Of a stretch of 64,000 nucleotides of DNA, positions 34,202-46,706 are shown in pieces (position 1 is the first letter of the stretch; every line of letters begins with the position of its first letter). The position numbers and the translations under genes were made by a program. Origin of the DNA: Hymenopellis radicata (Eukaryota; Basidiomycota; Agaricomycetes; Agaricales; Physalacriaceae); contig JADNRX010000105.1 of assembly GCA_015501595.1 (NCBI GenBank), positions 89,052 to 153,051 on the forward strand, read 5' to 3'. Below the pieces are notes generated by a model. It ran no database searches. It was not told the DNA's origin and was given only the letters and a program-made list of their open reading frames with translations.

Positions 34202-37200
34202 TCATTTCCGTTGTAGAAGGGAGCCAGGTTCAAAAATATCGGGCGCTCTCACGTCAAGGAGAGTCTGTGGCGCGGCTTGTGGCTCGGTGGCGCAGCCTTA
34301 CGAGTAGGTGCTCGTGACAATGCGGAACCAGCGCTATTGCCACCAGACGCCTTGGGGTTAAAGAGGACGTTACGTTCTTGGTGTAGAACGTAAGACTAAA
34401 ATAGCAAAAGCCCGGTCAACCAATGAAGGAGCATGTCAGGAAAGAAAGTACGTACACGAGCCAAAAGTATCTTCTCCATCCATACCTCTCCATCCGACTT
34501 GGGACAGGAAAAGACATGCAGGTAGTCCGCAGTGTTCTCGAAGAAAGATATGTTGTCAGTAGATTTGATGGCGAACACGTATGGTTTTGGGGATTTGTGT
34601 ACCCGAATGACAGTGTAGGCGTCGAAATTGGACAATGAGCAAAGCAGAGTCTCGTCCTTGCCCTAGAAAGAAAGGTCAAAATGGAAAGCCATAAAAGGGT
34701 TGAGCATGACTTACTCGCTCGCGCTTCGACAAAAATAGACTGTGCTCGCGCAGGGATAACCAACGCTTGGTCCATTTGCCTCGCTTGATCTCCCACTCCA
34801 CCCAGCCCGAATGCACTGGAGAGCTTGTTGGAATAGCCTAAGTAATCTCCGTCAGAAAACGTGGTTTCAAGAATCAAGTTAATGCATACAGAACGGCTCA
34901 GGATAAGTGCCAAGGGTGTCAGCTTGGCAACAAAAATGTTGACCATCTTATCCTTGTTCCACGAAGCTTCAACGTCGGAAAGTAGCTCGAAGCTCCTTAT
35001 AGGGCGCTCTGGAGAGAAATAAGTCCAAGATGCAATTGGAAGCAACAATGATACGCACCCATTCCAAAGTCCTGAGCGACCTCAAAGAGCATCCAGGCTC
35101 CAGTGCCGACCCAACCCTTCAACGAGCCTTGCGCTTCCACCATTTCGATCACCTGCCCAGCATTAGTTGAGGGACCAACCTCAACCATATTAAACCTCTG
35201 GCGATCACCAATGAAGATACGCTGCTGAGAAATATTGCCCTTGCTCAAAATGAGCGGAGGCGAAGAAACACTAGCCTGCTCAGTCGACGTCCTCGCCTTG
35301 ACCAACTTCGTGGTCGCCCTCTCGTCCACGCTCCTCCTTGGAACAGGTAACGCTGGCAGAGGCTCCTCCACAGGCGGGCTAAACGCGCGAGGCTTCGCAG
35401 ACACACTATCAGCGCGCGTCCGGCTCTTTGCACGCGTGTTGCTCCTTCTGAGCATTTGGTCCGCATCAGCAGGCATGGGTACCGCTTGATGGTCATCGAT
35501 GCGTTGCCGTTCCGGCCTGTGGAACGAGCGCATGGGGCGGAGAGTCTGCCTAGGGACAGGCGGATCGGGTGATACGCTGCGCATTCGTTCCCGGCCCTGC
35601 TGTAAAGGCGCCGGGGCGGCCTGGACAGTCTGCAGCCGCAGGGCAAGGTCCTCGACTGCAAAAGGCATGCGGGCCCCTGTGCCAGATATAGTTTGGGTAC
35701 GAGGCCGCCTGACAGACATCGAAGCATGGAGGGCAGCTTCGTGTGAGCTCGACAGCACTTGAGGAACCGGCGCCGCGGCTCCTGCTGGCCGAAGGGTAGC
35801 CTGCCGAGTGCGCACTGCTGCACGCTCTTTCCTCCGCTGGTCCCTCTCTTCTCGAGCCTTCAGTCGTATAGTGCGCTGAGCCTTGAGTGCTGTCGGAATT
35901 CGCTGGGCTAACGGAACGTCGTCGTCGTCGCTACCGTGCTCGACGGCGCCAGAAGCTGGTGCGTGCGAGCCGTCCTCCGACTCTGATTCTGAAGTCGAAG
36001 CCTCCGAATCAAACGATGAAACGTTCCGTCGCGGCTGATTGGAGCGCCTATCATCACCGTTTCCGCCACCTCCAGCTCCATTCCAGCCACCGCCATTAGA
36101 GCCGCCGTACCCGCTGCGCTTCTCCATGCCCCCGTCGCCATTTCCACTTGGCGCCCAGCCACTAAAATCATCTCTGCGACTTGGCCCTCGCCCACGCTCT
36201 TCCCAACCGTCGCCATCGACGAAATCGTGAGTAAGCCATTCGCAGTCTCGGGACATGGTGGTGGAACGACGGTGAGATTGAATGGTCCTGAGCGTGATCG
36301 TGTCAGCGGAGGTGCCTGGCTCTACAATATCAGGGTCCTTCGGTATAAACATTGATGAGGCGGAGTCGGCGTGCAGCCCCAAGCGTCTCCATGAGCAAGA
36401 TATGAATTAGAGATGAAATCATCTGGAGGAGATGAAGGGGAATCACTTTCATCACCACCTGAGTGTTCGGATGAGGGAGAAAATGTTCGCATGCTGTACG
36501 ATGGGAATGACAACTCGTCGCTCAAGGACTCGATGGAAGATATAGAGGAGGTCGAGCCGGAATAGCTATGACCTAAGTCCGAGGAGTGTCTATGCGAGAG
36601 AGAGGGAGGTGTTGGTACATCGGGAGGGAGTTCTAGATTACAACCATAAGCGTAATCGAGCCAACGTCGATGTCTTCATCCTCAGGTGGCGCAGTAAAGA
36701 ACTCATGCTGATCGCCGTCGTCGTCATACAGATCCATAAAGTCTGCATCCGAATTGAAGTCGGGTATCTGCGAAAGCATGGAGTTTACACTTATGGGTGA
36801 CGTCGTCAAGTATTCTCCAACGATTAGTTCGCTGTTCGAAGCCCGTTCTTCTAGACTGTCTAGAGTCTGAGCGGGACAGCTTGAACCGGACGCGACAGGT
36901 TCGCACTGGTCGTCCCATGGCTCGAACGGAAGGCCGGCGCCAACCGTTCCTTTGCGAACCTAATAAGATTTGAGTGACAAGGTTAAGATTAGGATTTGGG
37001 GTTCGATGACTCGTACCTTTCTAGGCAAGAACAAATTCATTTGAGCGAGTGTATGTAATGACGGAAGGGAGGGGCGCGGCTTGAAGGCCGGCTTTCTGTG
37101 CGCAGGTAGTGCATGGACGCGACCGGATGATATGGTGAGAGCAGACGGCGCTAATGTTGGCGAGGAGGGTACAATAGCATCCTTGTCAGGCGACAGAGGT

Positions 37201-37941
37201 GAACGAGGAGTGTGGTATGATGGTCGCGACGGGCTTTGCGGGGCAGGAGCGGTAATGGTGCTCGGCCTCGGGCTAGAGAGATTGGCAAATGGGTCATCGT
37301 CAATCAGATCCGGCGGGGGCGAATTGCGGCGGGGGAGGGTGGCAAAGTGCGATATGTCCAACACGCCAGACGCGTAGGGAAAATCTGAGCCAGACGAGCT
37401 GGAGCTGGAGCGCATCCTGCTCGTAGTTGTCGTAGACGGCGATGATGGACGAAGGAAGGAAGGTGCAAAGATGAACTGTAACGAGCTGCGTTTTTTGACC
37501 ATAGTGAGGGAATGGGAAGACAAGGTTTTCGGCACAACCTGTGTGCTGGATGCAGTTCTGCGATAGGATATCAATGAATGGCGCGTCTAGATGGGCAGTT
37601 GGTCAGTTTCTTGTCAATTCTGACAGTGCTGAGATTTGCCATCCACCGCGCGAAAAGGCACGGTACGTAAGGGCAGAGAAGACACCCACCGGTTCAAATA
37701 GTGCATAGGCTCCGAACGGTGATGGCTGCTCGTTGTCCGCGGCTGTGAGCTTGTCGTCGTCGTCGTCGCCTGCGTCGCTGTCGACGTCTATGAAGGACGA
37801 AAGGAAGGGCAGTTTCAAAACGAATAGCTCAGGCTGCGCCGAGTGAACAGACAGTTCCTTTGGGTTGTATTGAATTGAGGGTGAGTCATCGGGCTCCCCG
37901 TATTCTGTGAAAGTGCTATAAAAGGGTTGCCTGGCAGCCAT
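34202..37941 (-). CDS. RA-PH domain adaptor of the RIAM/lamellipodin (MRL) type
   Basis: Large scaffold with a Ser/Pro-rich N-terminus, a Ras-association domain and a PH domain. The N-terminal exon (MAARQPFYSTFTEYGEPDDS, ending GAYALFEP) splices to SLISYRRTASSTQVVPKTLS and long disordered stretches with Arg-rich coiled segments. The RA region reads RIFIGDRQRFNMVEVGPSTN and GWVGTGAWMLFEVAQDFGM. The PH domain reads HSGWVEWEIKRGKWTKRWLS, LLCSLSNFDAYTVIRV, PYVFAIKSTDN and GEVWMEKILLARSYVLHQER. In animals this RA-PH pair couples Rap/Ras to actin; that role here is inferred. Three one-base frame corrections are needed, near 36655, at the C4 run 36377-36380 (G4 on the coding strand) and near 34290. 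The last one restores the end DVRAPDIFEPGSLLQRK. Treating 37.0-37.9 kb as the same gene is my inference. Confidence 0.7.
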
Positions 37942-40138
37942 ATGAGGTAGCGGAAACAATGTGTAGTGCTGATGAAAAAACCTGGTTCGGTTTTCGCAGC
38001 TCGATGGTCGGATTTGGAAATTGCTTACCTTGTCCGTTACTATGATATAAGAGGACAAATTGTCAGTGGCTGTAGTCGATATGTAGATCGTACGACGGAA
38101 CGCAAGAAGAATTGCTGGTTACTGTGTAGAATAGCATGTTAAAGCAGGAATGGACGTTTGACATTCTTTGTTGTAGCAACGGAGATCGCCACTTGGCACA
38201 CCGACGGCGCCCAAATCACTCACACCGACGCGTCTCAACTTCAACTTGAACCGTGGCATCGCAACGATGGCAACCAGCCTTCAGTGATTCGCCAACCACC
38301 GTCATCTTCACCGACAGCACCGGCATCTCTGATCTCAATCAAACCAGCAACCAGTTCATGGTCCGGAGTATCTTCCGATTCGTCAAAGGTCGGCGATTCA
38401 ACGCTCTCTGATTAGCATCTAAGCAACGCGTACGGAACATCCCCAAAGAATGAACATTCCCATCCACGTATTCAGGAGCTGATGCATCTCCGAGTTCATC
38501 AGTGAACCGCCCAAGAACCAGTACGCTACCGTGATGACTGTACTGCGAAAACCAATCGAAAACGATCAATAATTCGGGGACGATATGTCGATCCCAAGCA
38601 TTTCATTTCACATCTGCAAGTCATCGACGAAGAAGGGTTTCAAAGAAATTCGAAATGTGGCGGAAGTAATTCCTCAATCGGGATGCTTGCTGATGTTTGG
38701 CAAAACCTCTCGTCATCGCGGTACTTCGTCTTCTGCCTTCTTCTCGTTCCACGTAAAGTCAACTCGACATGGTCTGGTATCAGAATTGTGTTTAACTCTC
38801 TGCTGGGACCACTACTTTTCTCAAAATACTACTTATGGTCTTTCTTCCTTTACGACTTCCCGCTGTAAACCACACGCTTTTGCCACGCGCTTTTGTTCAG
38901 CCGGACCTTGTACGGGAGTCGGACCCCTCAGCTCTCGGCGTCACGACTGTCGAAACCTTCTTGCCCTTAAACCTACGTCAGAAGCCGGAACACTACAAAC
39001 TCGCGCTCCTGAGGTGCTATTGTTGACCTGGCTACTTGAACGTGATTTACGCACTCCGCTTTCCTTTATCCGTATCCTTCGTGTCACTCTGTCAGCTACG
39101 AACGGGTAGGACGGTACGGGAGTCACCGATCGAACGTGTGGATGGTGAGTGTTTTGATTTGAACGGCGCTGATAGTGATACTAAAACATGATTAACAGCC
39201 GTTCAATCTACATACATTCTTTGGACTACCATCATGGATGAGCATTTCCCGCGCAGGACAACCATCAGCACCAATATTGCCTGCCTCTGATTGCCATGAT
39301 GAATGGCTCCGAAAACGAAGGTTGTGCGAACTCTGGCATTCGTGGAATGTCTTGCTTCCCTTTCCATCACCGCCGTGTTCCCATCTAGCCAGAATTTTGG
39401 CGGAGTTTTCAGCTGTGGAATCCAATACTCAATGCGCTACCTCGACGGCGTGAAGTTTCCTTCAATCTGCTGATCATCGCGGTTTCTTTTCTGTCCACTA
39501 GCGTGAAGTCGCCTCGAATGCGCGCTTCGAACACTAAGGATCGAGGACATGGTTCAGACCAATATCCTTATGTCTGACTTCCATTAAAGAGTCCTCTTTT
39601 GCTTTTGACGAATACTCCTTTCTGTACTACAGCAATCCTATGTCTCACTGCGGCACGCAAAGTTGCGCCAATATTTTCTCTAGTCCTTGGTTTTCTGTAC
39701 GACTCTCAGTCCCGGTCAGTAAGCTCCTCAACGCAGGAAATCTCATGAAGCAGATCATGCTTATCTATCATTTCCTGTGCACACTGAGCTCAATCATATA
39801 GAGTAGGGCCATTTTGAAGCGTACATGGTCAACCACGTCGTGTGATGCTGCCGACCCTCACCAGCTTCATTGACACGACGAAGACGGCCCGGCGGCGGGC
39901 GTTCTTTCACATTCCAAGTCAGTGAGCCGTGTGTTCCATCGGGATAGTAGAGAACCTCATCATATTATAGCAGCCTTGCCGGGCCGTTTTCCATCTCCAC
40001 GGACGGAGAGACCTCGGTGTTCAGTTCAGCTGGACATACACCACCCCGCAGAATGTGATCCCGTGGACTTGCTTCAACCGATGTCCTTGAAAATATAAGA
40101 TATAGTAAACGTACGAGTCCAATCAAGGGATCGATAAC
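37942..40138. other. Gene-poor region of about 2.2 kb
   Basis: Several plus-strand frames occur, the longest 174 codons at 38585-39109, but none shows a domain I recognise and their neighbours do not splice into a credible product. One stretch (about 39100-39290) could be spliced to give AVQSTYILWTTIMDEHFP. This may be a decayed gene or intergenic DNA. No clear repeat was seen. Confidence 0.4.
40088..40105 (+). promoter_or_regulatory. Possible TATA-like element of the fucosidase gene
   Basis: AAAATATAAGATATAG lies about 45 bp upstream of the ATG at 40139. It is the only TATA-like element close to this secreted-enzyme gene. Pattern match only. Confidence 0.35.
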
Positions 40139-43100
40139 ATGGCTCGCCACATAGCCTTCTTAGCTGCGTTGACGTCTGCCGTCGCCTTGTCGCCGTACCC
40201 ACACTCTTCTATTGACCTCCAGCCATACTTCGACAATCAAGCGGCATCTCCGGACGGCACTGCAGACTTCAATGGCAAAGGAGCCTGCTTCGATAGCCAG
40301 TTTCTTCCGCCGGGACCCTTTCGTCATGATGGAATAACTGTGAGGAGTGACGAATCAAGGTCGTTTTACGCTCGAATTAGTACTTATGTCGTGTTTGCCA
40401 GTATGACCTTCCTGCTGAATGGGGCTCTGGACTCGATAACGTGATTTCGAACAGCCAGGTCATAGCTCTACCAGAGACGGCCTTCACGCAAGAGATTCAC
40501 TTCATCTACTCTGCCGACGCGGGGAACGGTCAGTACTAGCAACTGTGGCGGCCGTGAACACGAGTTTTAAGGAGATATCATAGGCACCCATGAATTCGTG
40601 GCCAACTTCCTTCTCACCTTTGCGGACAACTCGACGCAGACTGTCCAACGTACGTGAACATGACCCAGTCGAAAAGATCACGCCGTCAAAAACTTTACAG
40701 TATACGCGCGAAACTGGTGGCGATGGCCCATTTTAAACATTGGGGTGATTCAGTCGTCGGTATCCTCCATATCAGCTGCACCTCTATGTTTCTCATCATA
40801 TCCACATTCTCCAGCCCATACCATTTCGAGGCCAACGGAGCACAGAAGAACTGGAACTCCAGCCATATCTATCAGTGGTCCAGCTCTGTGCTATCAGAAC
40901 AGCCATTGAAAAGTATTACGCTACCCACATTGAACACTTCCAAGCGGGTACATCTATTCGCTATCGCCATTTCGCCGTCCATCGTCCCCACATCAGGGTC
41001 TCAGGAAACCCCGTTGTCAATCCGACGTGCCCGCTTCACCTCGAGATGGGAAACGGTGAACAGGGAGCGGGCACAAGTCGTGGAGGTTACCGTCGCAAAC
41101 ATGCTTCCAGCGTACACCTTGTCATCAGCGGCGTCATCCAGCAAACGGGAACTGCATGTTGAGATCACTGGCGCCAATATCAAGACTCTTAGTCGGGGAG
41201 TCATTTACCGGCTTGTTCCCGGGGACCAAGTTACTGTGGATGTCTTGGTTTCTGGCGTTCAAAATGGAGATGTGGCCTCCGTCGTAATCAAAGGAGCGAA
41301 CGGAAATGTTATCGGAGAAAGCCGAGGATGGCCGATAGTGCCGTTGGTGGAGAAGTGGACGTCTGATGTACAGTCTCTGAGCGCTCATGAAACTCCGGGA
41401 TGGGTATTGACAGTGCTTCTACTGCGCAGAACTTGGGCTGACTTTATTGTCAGTGGAATCGTGCCAAATTTGGCATTTTGTGAGTCGGTGATCGCTCGAT
41501 GACAATGCGGTATTTAACTCAGAGAGTAGCATTCACTGGGGTATCTACAGCGTTCCTGCATGGGTGCGTGGCGCTGGTCCTTCAAGGCGCCTCTACAACT
41601 AGACTAAATTCTGTTCTCAGGCTCCTCCGACAAATTATGCAGAATCCTACGAGTGACCTCAACGCCCTTTCGACGCATGATGCCAGAATTGACTCCTTCT
41701 CTTAGCTGGTTCCTTCATACTGACACTGGTCCTGATAACCCAACATGGGCTCATCACATGGCGACATATGGCCCGGTGAGCACACTGACCACTTTGCTAG
41801 CAAGCTCTAACGCGCTTCAGGATGTGCTCTATGACGACTTCATCTCGAACTTCACGGTCTCCAAATTCAATGCTAGCGAATGGATCGATCTTTTCGACCA
41901 AGCTGGGGCCAAATACTTTGTCTTAGTCACGGTATCGTAGCTCTCGTAACCTCCTCAGTCTTCCCCTTCAATAAGTACCTTCCAGAAACATCACGACGGC
42001 TATTCACTATTCGACACTGGAAATTCAACTCATCGAAGTAGCGTTTATCTGGAGCCCAAGCGCGACTTGGTTGCAGAATTGCTGGAGACATCGAAACGAG
42101 AAAAACCCGGCATGCACAGAGGAACGTACTACTCTTTACCGAATGGTTCGTGAAGACTGTCTGACGGTGATGGTACTACTGACTTCAAACTCCAGGCACA
42201 GTCCGGATTACGCTCAATATGGATTCGGAGCATGGCCAGGTGGTCTTGCGCAGAACGCAGCGAACACTTCAGTTTTGGATCCGTATACTGGACGATTGAA
42301 CATATCGGACTACATCAATGACATCCAGCTGCCTCATATGTTAGATCTCGCAATCAAATACGAGACTGAAATCATGGTACGCGCCTTCATCCTCGCCTTG
42401 CTTTGTATAGGTCAAACCCATTTTCTCAGTGGTGTGATATCGGCGGTCCCAATCGCACGCTGGAATTCGCAGCCCAATTCTACAATAATGCTATGGCCAA
42501 CAATCGACAGGTCACTATAAACAATCGTACGCGTCGACTGACTACTACTATGTGACAACGTTATTCAAGCGCGTATTAGGCTGTGGCGCCGTTCCGGACT
42601 TCGACACCCCAGAGTATGCTACATTCGGCGCTATCCAGACCAGGAAGTGGGAGTCCAGTGAGGGGATGGATCCGCACAGCTACGGCTTGAACGCAGCGAC
42701 CAACGCGAGCCAGTACAAGAACGCGACCGTGATCGTTCAGACTCTCGTCGATATCGTGTCGAAGAACGGCAACTAGTGAGAATCAGCATTTACCTGTCTC
42801 ATCACTAACGATAGAGCCTCTCGCAGTTTGCTCGACATTGGACCTACAGCTGAAGGAGAGATCATAGCCCCAATGGTCACCGGTCTTCTCGGAGCCGGCG
42901 AATGGCTCAAATACGCAGGTGACTGTGTTTATGATACTGTAAGCCTTCCCCACAATTCCGCGTTTCACGACTGCCGGCTTAAAATCGTACTCGTCGCAGC
43001 GCTTTTGGTTCCCGGGATCGCAGGACCAAGGCACCTCGAACAAACCGGCTCGCTTTACGACAACGCCTAAAACGTTCTGCATCATGTCCTTTACAGCTCC

Positions 43101-43305
43101 CACGAACGGACACGTTGTGATCAATCAACGAGTACCAATCATTGATGGCGACGAAATACTTTTGTTGACTCCTTCGAACGCACAGATTTCTCTACCTTGG
43201 ACTGTTGAAGATGCGAGTGGGTCTTTGGACATTGATGTTTCAGGAGCTGATCTCGCTGAGATTGAGCACGTATGGGCATTCCAGGTTGTCTATCAGTCGA
43301 TCTAG
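40139..43305 (+). CDS. Secreted GH29 alpha-L-fucosidase
   Basis: Retaining alpha-L-fucosidase that removes terminal fucose from glycans. A signal peptide (MARHIAFLAALTSAVALS) precedes an N-terminal beta-rich region, with spliced segments such as NSQVIALPETAFTQEIHFIY and REQ-like linkers around 41040-41340. The catalytic barrel starts HETPGWWNRAKFGIFIHWGI with YSVPAWAPPTNYAE, rebuilt over two introns. It continues ASEWIDLFDQAGAKYFVLVT then KHHDGYSLFDTGNS, the conserved GH29 HHDGF-type block. The nucleophile motif EIMWCDIGGPN is formed across an intron, then VDIVSKNGN..LLDIGPTAEGEI and a C-terminal beta domain (FTAPTNGHVVINQ). The end at 43305 is open and no frame slip was found. About 15 short introns. 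Key catalytic blocks are intact. Convergent with the aldo/keto reductase. Confidence 0.9.
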
Positions 43306-43374
43306 TGAACAGCAGTTTTCACAAAAGTGTACAGAGTAGTAACTAAAACGAGGCACTACATGAATTGGGTTTAC

Positions 43375-44751
43375 TTATGGTTTGATGGGCTCCAGGAGAG
43401 GCTGCTTCGCCAATCGGGCAGCCGACCGCAGGAAGGGGTTGTACGTTGTACCATCTCCCTGTACAAACGGATCGTAAGTTCATGCCCTTTGAGGCGAATG
43501 CCGACGCACCAATGAGCCAACTGGGAAACCATAATCAAGCGGGTTGCAGTCCTCCAAGTACTTGATTTGTTCCTTTGACAGCGTGATCTCGAGAGCTTCA
43601 ACGTTTGCCTTGAGGTGCTCGACCTTCCGTCCCCCGATTATAGGGAAAACGTATGGCATCTTCTGCATGACATACGCGATGGCGACTATGCACAAGAGTA
43701 AGATTATGATGCAGAATACGAAGAACGACGAACCAGATTGTATGCTCTTGGCCCCGATTTCGTTGGCCACCTTCTCCAGCGCATTGGATAACTTGATCTC
43801 AAGCTCTGTCCTGGTACCACTGGCCAACTTGATCTCTGTCTTAGTAGAGGTGGTACGACCACTGCCGGCGGGCCTTTCACTTTCGCCTGTCTCCCGCCTT
43901 CGCTTATCCTCCGCCTCGGTCCTCAACCTGCCAGCGCCTAGCACTTGGAAAGGCGCCAAAGCGAGCCCGAACGACCGCGCCATTGGGATGATCTCTCGCT
44001 CAAACGAGCGCTCCAAGACACTCCATCTTCCTTGGTAGATAACGAACGGCGTCTTTCCGTGGTCAATGGCGTATTGATTGGCTTGTGCGACGACCCAAGC
44101 AGGCGTGTCGGAGATGCCAAGGTAAAGGACTTTACGAGAGGCAACGAGGTGATGAAGGCTGTCCATTGCTTCGGGGACAGAGGTCTCGTAGTCCCACCAA
44201 TGGATATAGAGGATGTCGATGTAGTCCGTGCGTAGCTTTTTGAGGCTGGCTTCCACACTGAGGTAGAGGGACTTGCTATGATTTCCGGTGTAGTTAACCT
44301 TTTGCTGCACGTCGTTTCCTCTCTTGAAGTTGGTTGTGTACTTGAACGGCATTAGCCCAAGTCACAAGTCAATGACAAGTTGAAATTTACCTTGGTCGCG
44401 ATGACAAGTTGATCACGGATTCCGCGATTTTCAGCCCATTCTCCGATAAACTCCTCAGAAGTTTCGTCCTGACTACACCCAGAGATGAAGATATGTCCCC
44501 CGGTTGCAAAGAAACAAGACTCACTAAAGGTTCGCCGTATCGATGAAATTGCCACCCATCTCGTAGTACGCGTCTAGAATGTCGAAACTCGTCTTCTTGT
44601 CCATAGGCCCTAAGAATTTTTCCCATTGATCACCAATGCTCATCGCGCCTAGCTGCAGAGGGGATACACGGATACCCGCACGCGACGACAAGACGCGATA
44701 AATCCCCAGTTTCGAAGGAGGCTCGGGAGCGGGAACAAACATGCCGGACAT
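43375..44751 (-). CDS. Aldo/keto reductase (aryl-alcohol dehydrogenase type)
   Basis: NADPH-dependent reductase of the AKR superfamily, similar to fungal aryl-alcohol dehydrogenases that act on aromatic aldehydes. Start [20 protein letters not shown], then [16 protein letters not shown] text ([15 protein letters not shown]), [11 protein letters not shown] spliced to [12 protein letters not shown] (catalytic Asp and Tyr region), [26 protein letters not shown] (catalytic His) and [18 protein letters not shown]. The nucleotide end reads [21 protein letters not shown] short intron removes hydrophobic codons after KSIQS, and a last intron joins SL to [17 protein letters not shown] and a stop at 43375. 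Between GESERPAG and [12 protein letters not shown] lies an unusual imperfect duplication ([10 protein letters not shown] / [10 protein letters not shown]). Substrate not determinable. Confidence 0.88.
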
Positions 44752-45314
44752 TGTACTGTGTAGACAGAGAAATAATCCCAAGTTGCGATCGCTTTTATAG
44801 GTCAACGATCTGCCGGTAAGCCACCTCAGGAGGCCTGCAAGAATAATATGCGATCAGTCAATGATAGTAGGAGCAGGAGATGTTCGGTAAGTTTCGGTAC
44901 GCTGGCTAAACCAAGGCTAAACTACTCAGCACGATCACGAGAGACGGTTTCCCGCGAGTAAGACTCCGGCTCCGGGTGCTCCGGAGGCCGGAGGTCCGAA
45001 AGCCTTCTTATAAACAATCTCGAGGACCTTCGGGAAACCACCTCCCCAAAGGAATGAAGCTAGAAAATGTTCAAACTTATCTACATGTCACGTTTATCAA
45101 CGTGACACTGATATAGAAGTCTTGATTGAAGACATCTTGTCCATGGAATCACCAATAAACAGAGGAAGAATCTCTTCAACCTTCCGGCAATACATACAAC
45201 AAAAAGGCTTTCGACGACCAACGCCCACCACGGTTCAACTCCCAAAAGGAGAAGATGGGTAGTTCCTCCAATGCGGATGCTATGGCCCAAGGCAGCTTCG
45301 AGTTGTTCTAGAGC
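44752..45314. other. Intergenic region with GC-rich self-complementary stretch
   Basis: Apart from the TATA box, this holds a GC-rich segment near 44965-45000 with repeated CTCCGG/CCGGAG units that can pair with each other. No coding frame was recognised. Confidence 0.45.
44788..44801 (-). promoter_or_regulatory. Probable TATA box of the aldo/keto reductase gene
   Basis: The minus strand reads CTATAAAAGC at 44791-44800, about 40-50 bp upstream of the start codon at 44751. This is close to the textbook TATA consensus and suits an inducible stress gene. Confidence 0.55.
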
Positions 45315-46682
45315 TCATATGCTGTTACAGCGACGCATGAACGCGTCCTTGTCCAGACGCGCACAACGACCGACACTATCCTTGTAATAGAAGAGGGGAG
45401 CGTTAGGTAGTCTGAATGAATTACCAATATTCAGATCGTGGTGAGCACAAGACAACAACTTGCGCGTACTCACCGAGAAGGTAGCTACCAGGGCCCTAGC
45501 CCATCCATCGAACGTGTCCGCAAGTGTAGCATGGTAAGCCTGTTCGACGTGAACGAATTGACCAGTTGCCTTGTCGGCGGTAGCTGCTTCGATGCAAACC
45601 TCAGACTCGGCAACGCCGTTGAGTAAGCGCGCGAAGACATTCTTGGTAGCCGTCAGAGAGCAGGTCGTATCCGAAGGCAACGACACGTTGTACGTTGGGA
45701 AGGATGCCTGGAGCTCTCTTCTGAGCCGCTTTGCCGGTCTGTCGACATCATCCAAATACCACTCAGCGTCCGAAGAGCCTGAGACTATATCAGAAGGTTG
45801 ATAAAGTGAATATTGATAGACATGCCGAGGCCAGCAGATACCATCATGTCGACTGTCGAACAAGACGTAGAGGCTTTGCCATGAAGCTGAATATATGCGC
45901 AAGACTCGGAAGGGCAGCCACCATTTGCCTCTTGCCATGCACGGATGGCCGTGTTGGCCACACTGAAGGGTTCGTTCTGTGTTACGAAAAGAATATGAGA
46001 CATAACCTACGACGAAGACGAAGACATACCACATCATGTGTAGGATCAGTATGGTAATAAGTCGTTCTGCTTGTGGAGGGTATACAGTCCGTAGCCACAG
46101 GGTATGCAGAGCGATGCCGGCCAGAAATTAAGAGGCTTTTTGCCCCACTCAATTGGAATAAAGTAACAGCCTGGTCCGGTGTGTCGAAATCGAACATGGG
46201 ATGAGGCGATGCGAGGTGTATATCAAGAGACGCGTTTACGGGTACCAGGAAGAGTCCCCACCCTTTGACATAGTAATTATCCGAGTTGGCATACGTTTCT
46301 GATAGGATGCAGTATTCTGCGCCATCTGAGGCGTCCGTGAAGGAGGACACGGTAAAAAAGTCCTGCAAGCTCGCAGGGACTGTAGCGGGTTTGCCCACGT
46401 CGAGGATCGCAGTGACGAGTTGAGACCAGTCCTGAAGCTGTGATTCGTTCGGCTGGGCTTGGGTGTACGATTCCAGGGTGTAATAGTCGCTTGGCACCGT
46501 ATAATTATTGAAACATTGCGCAAGTTGGACGAGGGTGGACATCGACGACCTATCAAGACATGGTATGGGCTGCTGCGTTTGAGCAAAGGCAGAGCTGCGA
46601 GGTACAGCATGGCGACGTAGAGCGCAGTCGAATTGAGCAAGCCAGCCAGAAAAGTGTCGCCCATCATGATGGTTGCGGACAA
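45315..46682 (-). CDS. Secreted protein of a basidiomycete family of unknown function
   Basis: Probably extracellular protein of a family common in Agaricomycetes. The leader (TALYVAMLYLAALPLLKRSS) is hydrophobic and ends in a basic KR pair. Conserved blocks are STLVQLAQCFNNYTVPSDYY, SDNYYVKGWGLFLVPVNAS, HLASPHPMFDFDTPDQAVTL with FQLSGAKSLLISGRHRSAYP, then after introns NEPFSVANTAIRAWQEANGG and HGKASTSCSTVDMMVSA. Next come SDAEWYLDDVDRPAKRLRRE and ESEVCIEAATADKATGQFVH. The last exon reads DSVGRCARLDKDAFMRRCNSI. Between the leader and MSTLVQLAQ the frame slips by one near 46545-46555. Cys residues are scattered, consistent with secretion. The start could be 46682 or a downstream Met at 46610. 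No enzymatic motif is recognised. Confidence 0.7.
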
Positions 46683-46706
46683 GGACGCGCCTTACCACCA
46701 ACCACC

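Noticed and set aside
38585..39109. 174-codon plus-strand open frame
   Set aside because: No domain, no splice partners that extend it sensibly, and codon composition looks unstructured. Kept only as part of the gene-poor region.
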